A DNA stretch of 17,177 bases from JBIOWF01 sp044868295. GTDB lineage: Bacteria; Actinomycetota; Actinomycetes; Streptosporangiales; Streptosporangiaceae. The notes beneath the pieces were generated by a model, which worked only from the letters and a program-made list of their open reading frames with translations, did not search any database and was not told where the DNA came from. The stretch covers positions 1-17,177 of the forward strand of contig JBIOWF010000294.1 in NCBI GenBank assembly GCA_044868295.1, read 5' to 3'. A program made the position numbers and the translations under genes. Below, piece by piece: positions 12,899 to 17,177 of the stretch (the stretch's first letter is position 1; every line of letters begins with the position of its first letter).

Positions 12899-13048
12899 AT
12901 GAAAACACCGCCGCCACGCCGAAGATCTTGGGGGATCCCGACTTGGGTGGCGGCGGTGTTCCTGCCGTTGGTGCTGGTGTACCAGTTCTGGACCTACCGG
13001 GTGTTCCGCAGCCGGATCGGTGTGCGGAACACTTCAGCGGGTCAGTGA
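12899..13048 (+). CDS. 49-aa ORF resembling the C-terminus of CydB
   Basis: From ATG 12899 the ORF encodes 49 residues. A basic start (MKTPPPRRRSWG) is followed by one hydrophobic segment and a tail, together VFLPLVLVYQFWTYRVFRSR. That resembles the last membrane helix and end of cytochrome bd oxidase subunit II (PLVLLYQ-WTYWVFR-RI). CydB itself is usually over 330 residues. No other part of CydB is seen upstream. The 5' end of the ORF is part of a 14-bp perfect inverted repeat. The ribosome site (GGCGG) is weak. It may be a small membrane protein, or the scar of a deleted cydB gene. It is convergent with the WhiB gene 25 bp away. Confidence 0.45.
   Translation: MKTPPPRRRSWGIPTWVAAVFLPLVLVYQFWTYRVFRSRIGVRNTSAGQ
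12904..12960. repeat. 14-bp perfect inverted repeat
   Basis: AACACCGCCGCCAC (12904-12917) and GTGGCGGCGGTGTT (12947-12960) are perfect reverse complements, separated by 29 bases that include AGATCT and GGGATCCC. It lies within the first 20 codons of the CydB-tail ORF. As RNA it would be a very stable stem; as DNA it may be the ends of a small lost element. Confidence 0.7.
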
Positions 13049-13073
13049 CGCGTGTCGAGAAGGGGAAGACGGC

Positions 13074-13388
13074 TCAGGCGACTGCGCTGATGCCGGCACT
13101 CGCGGCGCGGCGCATGCGGCGACGACGCTCGGAGGCACGCTCGTCCTCGTTCAGGCCGCCCCAGGTGCCGTACTTCTCCGGCCGGGAAAGGGCGTAGTCG
13201 AGGCATTCGGCGCGCACGGGGCACTGGGCGCAGATGGCCTTGGCCTTGCGCTCACGGATGTCGCGCTCCGGCTGACGCTCTCCGTCGGGGCCGAAGAACA
13301 GCACAAGGTCCTCTCCTCGGCACGCGGCATCATCCTGCCAACCCCAGCTGGGGCGCGGGCGGGCGAGCTGCCGACGTACCTGAGACAT
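13074..13388 (-). CDS. WhiB-family iron-sulfur transcriptional regulator
   Basis: 104 residues. Four cysteines for a 4Fe-4S cluster are C23 (DDAACRGED), C53, C56 (AICAQCPVR) and C62 (ECLDYAL). The beta-turn GTWGGLNEDER (74-84) and a basic C-terminal segment (SERRRRMRRAA) for DNA contact complete the family pattern. WhiB proteins act with the main sigma factor and respond to redox or NO. The LFFGPDGERQPERD insert between the first and second cysteine differs from WhiB1 and WhiB2, so no subgroup name is given. The ATG at 13388 follows AGGTGG with six bases spacing. The open frame extends 15 codons upstream without a ribosome site. It lies downstream of the sucrase/ferredoxin gene on the same strand but behind hairpins, so it is probably expressed separately. 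Confidence 0.93.
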   Translation of the reverse strand: MSQVRRQLARPRPSWGWQDDAACRGEDLVLFFGPDGERQPERDIRERKAKAICAQCPVRAECLDYALSRPEKYGTWGGLNEDERASERRRRMRRAASAGISAVA

Positions 13389-13434
13389 GAGAAACCACCT
13401 TTGGTGAGAGGTATTTCGGTGTTTGTGCCGCATT

Positions 13435-13451
13435 GGACGCTTGTGGCGTCC
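13435..13451. terminator. Small hairpin in the gap upstream of the WhiB gene
   Basis: GGACGC (13435-13440) and GCGTCC (13446-13451) pair around TTGTG, with TTGG / CCAA further out. It lies 47 bp upstream of the WhiB start and downstream of the sucrase/ferredoxin stop, so it may end that transcript or shape the WhiB leader. Confidence 0.35.
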
Positions 13452-13486
13452 CTCGATCCAACGCAGGGATAGGCCGTGGTGTTCCC

Positions 13487-13502
13487 GGCTCCTCGCGGAG
13501 CC
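13487..13502 (-). terminator. Hairpin directly after the sucrase/ferredoxin gene
   Basis: GGCTCC (13487-13492) and GGAGCC (13497-13502) pair perfectly around a four-base TCGC loop, directly adjoining the stop codon at 13503. There is no U-tract. Confidence 0.5.
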
Positions 13503-14396
13503 TCAGGTCATCGCCGGAGTGAGCTGAAGCAGCTCGGCCAACCTGTAGGTCGAGATCTCGTCGGCACAGGCCGTACCACACGGTGCCGTGAACACCGCGG
13601 GTTCGACCACTACCCGAAATCGCAACGATCCACCGCGCACGATGCACACAGTGGCGTCGCCTTCCGACCGGGAGGATTCCACGGCCACTCCGCCGACCGA
13701 GAGCTCGCCCGTATGGGACCGGACGAAATGCTCGGCGGCTTGCAATGGCTCAGGGATACCCGCGCGTCCCCGGAAACGGTCAAGGACAACCTCGCCGTGC
13801 CGGTACGCGTTTGCCGCCGCGATCGCAGCAGCCTGAGACATGCTGCCGTAGTAAAGCCCGTGTGGCAAGCATACGAGGTTGGCGGCGTATCGATCGCCGC
13901 CGACATGTGTGGTTTCCCACACCTCGCCGGGCAGTTTCGCGCTGAGAAACCGCACGAGAGGAAGTCCAATGCGGGCACAGCACGCGTTGCGCTTGGCGTG
14001 CGTGCAGACCAGAAATACCGGCTCGCTCACCAGTATGCAGGACTGCGGAACCACTCCGTGCACGAGCGAATCCAGGTCAAGATCGTTCGGATCTTCGAAA
14101 ACGCCTTCGGCCAGCCATGGCTCCTCGCCGGCCGCAGAGGCGACGAAGACGTGCAAAGGCCCTCGGGCGGCCGGGCGGCGGCCGGGGCGGCGGATGAGCT
14201 GCGGCCGGATCCCGAGGGACGTCGCGCGGTCGATGAGCGCGTGCACGGCGTCGGGGAGCCGGCATTCGTCCAGGTACGCCGCCCAGGGCCCGGAATGCTC
14301 GATGAGCAGCCAGAACCGGGCGCCCACCGTCGCGCTCGCGAGGATGGGCGCCTCACCGGTGTGACACCCGGCGGGATGCCCGCATCCATTGCCCAT
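13503..14396 (-). CDS. Sucrase/ferredoxin-like (thioredoxin-fold 2Fe-2S) protein
   Basis: 297 residues from ATG 14396. The core has TVGARFWLLIEHSGPW (23-38), VCTHAKRNACCARIGLPL (C131, C139, C140) and WETTHVGGDRYAANLVCLPHG (H164), the signature of the sucrase/ferredoxin-like family (PF06999). This fold is related to thioredoxin-like 2Fe-2S ferredoxins. C5 and C11 lie near the start (CGHPAGC). The name is historical; no sugar role is shown. A 19-bp iron box about 100 bp upstream suggests control by iron through a DtxR/IdeR repressor, which would fit an iron-sulfur or siderophore-related reductase. Start choice: ATG 14396 has GGAGG 11 bases away. GTG 14495 has GAGG at seven bases and would add 33 Arg-rich residues and lie closer to the iron box. 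I prefer the ATG because the added segment does not look like the family. Confidence 0.85.
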   Translation of the reverse strand: MGNGCGHPAGCHTGEAPILASATVGARFWLLIEHSGPWAAYLDECRLPDAVHALIDRATSLGIRPQLIRRPGRRPAARGPLHVFVASAAGEEPWLAEGVFEDPNDLDLDSLVHGVVPQSCILVSEPVFLVCTHAKRNACCARIGLPLVRFLSAKLPGEVWETTHVGGDRYAANLVCLPHGLYYGSMSQAAAIAAANAYRHGEVVLDRFRGRAGIPEPLQAAEHFVRSHTGELSVGGVAVESSRSEGDATVCIVRGGSLRFRVVVEPAVFTAPCGTACADEISTYRLAELLQLTPAMT

Positions 14397-14512
14397 CCCG
14401 AATCCGCCCTCCCCGTGCGTTGACGTCGGCACCGCCGTGGCCCGCTGAGCCCGTCTCCGAGCGGCTCGGCTCCACGTCCGCCGCGAACGCGTCACACCGC
14501 GTCCTCGGCGAA

Positions 14513-14531
14513 TTAGGTAAGACTAACCTTA
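14513..14531. promoter_or_regulatory. Iron box, DtxR/IdeR-type operator
   Basis: TTAGGTAAGACTAACCTTA matches the 19-bp consensus TTAGGTTAGGCTAACCTAA at 16 of 19 positions, with both half-sites kept. When loaded with Fe2+, DtxR/IdeR/DmdR repressors bind such sites. It sits between the minus-strand sucrase/ferredoxin gene and the plus-strand 43-aa ORF, so it could control either or both. Confidence 0.85.
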
Positions 14532-14572
14532 GCGACAGAATCAACATAAGACATCGGAGGGGTCCTTCCATC

Positions 14573-14704
14573 GTGAATGCGGCCTTGGCCGCCGGAAGGC
14601 GCCGGTCGCGGCCGTCGGCAGGCGTACGCGATGGAGATCATGGTGGGATCAAGGACCGGCTCGGCCCCACGGGGATTCTGAACCCAGGTGTGCTGATTCC
14701 CTAG
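14573..14704 (+). pseudogene. 43-aa ORF with the C-terminus of a FAD-linked oxidase
   Basis: A GTG at 14573, preceded by GGAGG (12 bases spacing) and by the iron box, opens a 43-residue frame. The first about 17 residues (MNAALAAGRRRSRPSAG) are Ala/Arg-rich. The end, IKDRLGPTGILNPGVLIP, looks like the conserved last residues of glycolate-oxidase-type FAD-linked oxidases (LDP-GILNPGK). Those enzymes have about 450 or more residues, so a body with the FAD and substrate domains is missing. I read this as a deletion scar that kept the start region of an iron-regulated gene joined to the 3' end of an oxidase gene. A short functional peptide is less likely. The metallophosphoesterase gene starts 20 bp later. 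Confidence 0.45.
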
Positions 14705-14723
14705 GAACCGTCAAGATTGTTCC

Positions 14724-16283
14724 ATGGTCGATGTCGGTGCGGCTGCCGCGCGTGGCAGGCAGGTCTCGTCTCGGGTCTCGGCGGAAGGAGCTGGCTGGAA
14801 CTGCCAGGAGATCGGAAAGTTCCAGGAGCTCCGCCCCAACAGGGCCACCTTCACCTGGCTGAACCCGAAGACGCTGTGGCGTTCCCGCAACGAGATCCTG
14901 GCGGGCCTGTTCGGAGATCCGTCCCCGGAGGTGCGTCGCCGGTGGGTGGAGGCGCAGCGGGAACGGGGCGTCGACCCCGATTTCCGGATAAATCGGGAAA
15001 TGGGGGAGGAATTCTCATTCCTGATTCTGGGTGACACAGGAGAGGGCGACGCCTCCCAGTACGCGGTCGTCCCAGGTCTGCTCAAGCTCGGCTCCGGGAC
15101 CTCGTTCGCGGTGGTGGCCAGCGACGTGATCTACCCGACCGGGTCCGGCAACGAGTACAGAGACAAGTTCTTCCGCCCATACCAGGACTACCGGGCGCCC
15201 GTCTACGCGGTTCCCGGCAACCACGACTGGTACGACGGCCTCGGCGGCTTCATGCGAGTCTTCTGCGGCGCCATGCCGCTCAAGGTCCGGAACCAGGGCT
15301 TCCGCCTCTCTCCCGCCGGCCTGCGCGGCCTGCTCTGGAAGAGACCGGAGAAGATCGACGAGGCCGCCCTGGCCGAGGCGCGCGAGTTACGGCCGCTGCC
15401 CGAACAGCAGGCCACGCTGCCCGCGCCGTACTGGGTCCTCGATCTGGGACGGCTCCTCATCGTCGGCATCGACACCGGGATCCGGGGCGACATCGACCGC
15501 GAGCAGGGGGAGTGGCTGCGCCGCGTCTCCGCCGACCCGCGGCCCAAGATCCTGATCACCGGCAAGCCGATCTACGTGCGCAACGACTACCGGCCCTGCG
15601 ACATCGAGGGCGGCGGCACCGTCGACGAGATCGTCCGCGATCCCGCCAGCAACTACGTCGCCGCGATCGGTGGTGACGTCCACAACTACCAGCGCTTTCC
15701 GGTACGGGTGGGCGACCGGGTCATCCAGTACATCGTCTCCGGCGGCGGCGGCGCGTTCATGCACGCCACACACACGATCCCCCGGGTCGACGTGGGCGGA
15801 GTGCACGAGGACGACTTCAGGTGCCACCCGCTGCGCGGCGACTCGCTGTCGTTCTACAGCCTGCTCTACAGCAGGCGGCTGCGCATGAAGTGGCTGTACG
15901 TCACCCCCGACGAGGGCCTGGCCCTGATGTCCCGGCAGGTCGGCAACGTCCCGCCCCGGCCCGTCCGGGCGGGCGAGGCCGCCGGCACGGGCAGCGTGCA
16001 GATCACTCCCCGGGTGAAGTGGGTGGCCCGGCTGCTCGGCGGCTGGCCGATGCCGTTCCACCTGCCGGTCGGCCGGTTCTTCCACCGGTGGATCTCCGAG
16101 CTCTCCGACTGGGACACCCCGCCGTTCTTCAAGAGCTTCCTGCACGTGTCGGTCACCCAGGACGAACTCCGGATCCGATGCTTCGCCGCCACCGGATGCC
16201 TGCCCCAGGAAATCGATCCACCGCTGGAGGACGAGGTCGAGATCCCGCTGAAGCAGGATGTCGGTGGCGCCTGGCAGTCTTGA
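14724..16283 (+). CDS. Calcineurin-like metallophosphoesterase, uncharacterised
   Basis: 519 residues. The catalytic core begins near 97: FLILGDTGEGD (103-109), VASDVIYPTG (131-140), VPGNHDWYDG (163-172) and IGGDVHNYQRF (315-325), in the order of metallophosphoesterase blocks. Some blocks differ from the textbook motif: DTG stands where DxH is usual, SDVIY where GDxxY is usual, and GKPIY (280-284) where a His-containing HxP is expected. A 95-residue N-terminal extension (FTWLNPKTLWRSRNEI) and a 190-residue C-terminal extension, including a hydrophobic stretch WVARLLGGWPMPFHLPVGRF, are specific to this group. No signal peptide is seen. The substrate is unknown; phosphodiester or phosphomonoester hydrolysis is inferred. 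The ATG at 14724 lacks a clear ribosome site. The stop is three bases before the polymerase start, so the two are probably cotranscribed. Confidence 0.85.
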   Translation: MVDVGAAAARGRQVSSRVSAEGAGWNCQEIGKFQELRPNRATFTWLNPKTLWRSRNEILAGLFGDPSPEVRRRWVEAQRERGVDPDFRINREMGEEFSFLILGDTGEGDASQYAVVPGLLKLGSGTSFAVVASDVIYPTGSGNEYRDKFFRPYQDYRAPVYAVPGNHDWYDGLGGFMRVFCGAMPLKVRNQGFRLSPAGLRGLLWKRPEKIDEAALAEARELRPLPEQQATLPAPYWVLDLGRLLIVGIDTGIRGDIDREQGEWLRRVSADPRPKILITGKPIYVRNDYRPCDIEGGGTVDEIVRDPASNYVAAIGGDVHNYQRFPVRVGDRVIQYIVSGGGGAFMHATHTIPRVDVGGVHEDDFRCHPLRGDSLSFYSLLYSRRLRMKWLYVTPDEGLALMSRQVGNVPPRPVRAGEAAGTGSVQITPRVKWVARLLGGWPMPFHLPVGRFFHRWISELSDWDTPPFFKSFLHVSVTQDELRIRCFAATGCLPQEIDPPLEDEVEIPLKQDVGGAWQS

Positions 16284-16286
16284 GGC

Positions 16287-17177
16287 GTGCAGGCAGTGGT
16301 GGCGGCCGATCCGGGCGGCGGCGGGACGATTCGCCCGCTCGACGGTGCCGCCGTGCACGTCCCCGATCTGGCGGCAGCCGTACGAGACCTCGAGACAGGG
16401 GCCGTCCGGGCCCTCGAGAACGCGGCCGTACCAGATCGCGAAAGGGCGGCCGGGCGAGATCGTGAAAGCAGAGCCGTACCAGGTCGTGAAGGCACAGCCG
16501 GGCGAGATCGCGAAACGGCGGCCGCGCGAGATCGTGGAACCACCGCACCGCCGGACGGGACCGTGAGAGGCGTCGCGGCGCCGAGGTGGGTGTGGGCGGA
16601 CGCGCGACGGGTCTACCCGAGTTTGCTCTCCCGAGGTGTACGGCTGTCGCGCTGCCACGACGTAGCCCTCACGGAGGGGCTGTTGCTCGGCGCCGAGGGG
16701 CGGTACGGCGAGCCCAGATCGGCTGAGGCGGGCTACGCGCGGCTGCACGGCCTGCCGGTGCCCGAGGACCGGCCGGAGGTCACAGAGGGCGCTCAGGCCA
16801 GCCTGTTCGAGCCCGAGCCGCATGAGCCGGCGCCCGGCGTGGCGGAGATCGATCTCGTCACCGAGGTGTACCGGGACCAGGTCCGGCGCATCGCCCGCTT
16901 GCCCGATCCCGGGCGGTTCCGGCTTCTGGTGGCCGCGGAGTCGGCCGGAGCGCTGATCGCCGCCGAGATGGGCCACGACGGCATGCCCTGGCGGGAGGAC
17001 GTCCACGACGCGCTGCTGACCGAACTGCTCGGCCCGCGCCCCGCCCACGGCATGCGCCCCGCCAAACTCCAGACGCTCGCCGACGAGGTCGCCGCGGCAT
17101 TCGGGCACCCGGTGAACCCGGACTCGCCGCAGCAGATCGTCAGAGCCTTCAAGAGCGCGGGCATCGCGATCGCGTCG
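16287..17177 (+). CDS. Family-A DNA polymerase, bifunctional 3'-5' exonuclease/polymerase type (3' end outside window)
   Basis: 297 residues are visible and the frame is open at the window edge. WVWADARRVYPSLLSRGVRL, then SRCHDVALTEGLLLGAEGRYGEPRS, and later LLVAAESAGALIAAEMGHDG and MPWREDVHDALLTELLGPRP, match the N-terminal exonuclease-like part of the actinobacterial polymerase I-like proteins annotated as bifunctional 3'-5' exonuclease/DNA polymerase. The polymerase domain lies beyond the window. This is not the main polA, which carries a 5' nuclease domain. The classic DEDD exonuclease residues are not obvious. GTG 16287 is given as the start, but GTG 16296 lies a better distance (10 bases) from GAGG. 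Residues about 31-86 are a repeat insertion described separately. It is likely coupled to the metallophosphoesterase gene. Confidence 0.82.
   Translation, partial: MQAVVAADPGGGGTIRPLDGAAVHVPDLAAAVRDLETGAVRALENAAVPDRERAAGRDRESRAVPGREGTAGRDRETAAARDRGTTAPPDGTVRGVAAPRWVWADARRVYPSLLSRGVRLSRCHDVALTEGLLLGAEGRYGEPRSAEAGYARLHGLPVPEDRPEVTEGAQASLFEPEPHEPAPGVAEIDLVTEVYRDQVRRIARLPDPGRFRLLVAAESAGALIAAEMGHDGMPWREDVHDALLTELLGPRPAHGMRPAKLQTLADEVAAAFGHPVNPDSPQQIVRAFKSAGIAIAS
16377..16544 (+). repeat. Seven in-frame 24-bp tandem repeats in the polymerase gene
   Basis: Units of exactly 24 bp start at 16377, 16401, 16425, 16449, 16473, 16497 and 16521. Each opens with GCCG and most contain (C/G)GAGATCG(C/T)GAAA or a close variant. 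They encode a charged octapeptide, for example AVRDLETG, AVRALENA, AVPDRERA, AGRDRESR, AVPGREGT and AGRDRETA. Units 4 and 6 are nearly identical. The array sits between the first N-terminal strand and the exonuclease-like domain. It is probably a flexible or helical linker that can change copy number without frameshift. Confidence 0.9.

Noticed and set aside
12904..12960. Terminal inverted repeats of a miniature transposable element
   Set aside because: No target-site duplication is visible next to the arms and no second copy is in the window; kept only as an inverted repeat.
15387..17108. 573-codon minus-strand open frame antisense to the metallophosphoesterase and polymerase genes
   Set aside because: It spans two real genes and the repeat; no recognisable domain, and the repeated residues only mirror the 24-bp array.

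Overview
This window looks like chromosomal DNA from a high-GC actinomycete, most likely of the Streptosporangiaceae type (Nonomuraea/Streptosporangium-like). That placement is inferred from the strong G/C third-position bias, a WhiB protein, a DtxR/IdeR-type iron box, a mycobacterial-style ferredoxin sulfite reductase, an actinobacterial leader peptide, a DUF1707 protein and a family-A polymerase of the bifunctional 3'-5' exonuclease type. No rRNA, tRNA, intact insertion sequence, prophage or CRISPR array was seen.

Left part (1-3830): the 3' half of a TctA-type tricarboxylate transporter permease runs into a convergent ankyrin/HEAT-repeat gene. A divergent DUF1707/LiaF-like gene follows, then a VapB-VapC toxin-antitoxin pair on the minus strand. 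A hairpin lies between the two convergent stops.

Sulfur block (3825-7720, minus strand): reading down the transcript there is a sigma70-like promoter overlapped by an inverted repeat, a leaderless 27-aa leader peptide of the RRHVDFLRV type, a 137-nt structured leader, ferredoxin-sulfite reductase, a 50-aa zinc ribbon, APS/PAPS reductase (cysH) and a CbiX-type sirohydrochlorin chelatase. The chelatase would make the siroheme that sulfite reductase needs, and cysH makes its sulfite. Two decayed copies of the cysH 3' end sit between cysH and the chelatase gene.

Middle (7730-11770): a repeat-rich gap holds an untracked 43-aa Cys-rich gene and the remnant of a DinB-like gene. Next come a YihY/BrkB membrane protein, a ZTP (pfl) riboswitch and glyA, so glyA is probably controlled by purine/folate status. 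Then come a 5'-truncated rsgA remnant, a very strong terminator and a 34-bp tandem array.

Right part (11775-17177): a phosphoribosyltransferase overlaps a convergent DUF1304 membrane protein. A 49-aa ORF resembling the C-terminus of CydB carries a 14-bp perfect inverted repeat. It is followed by a WhiB regulator, a sucrase/ferredoxin-like protein with an iron box upstream, a 43-aa ORF resembling the tail of a FAD-linked oxidase, a metallophosphoesterase and the start of a family-A DNA polymerase whose N-terminus contains seven 24-bp in-frame repeats.

I did not find a convincing large undescribed multi-gene system. The points most worth attention are the sulfur-operon leader and operator, the iron-box locus, the polymerase octapeptide repeat, and the recurring pattern of short gene fragments in the intergenic gaps.
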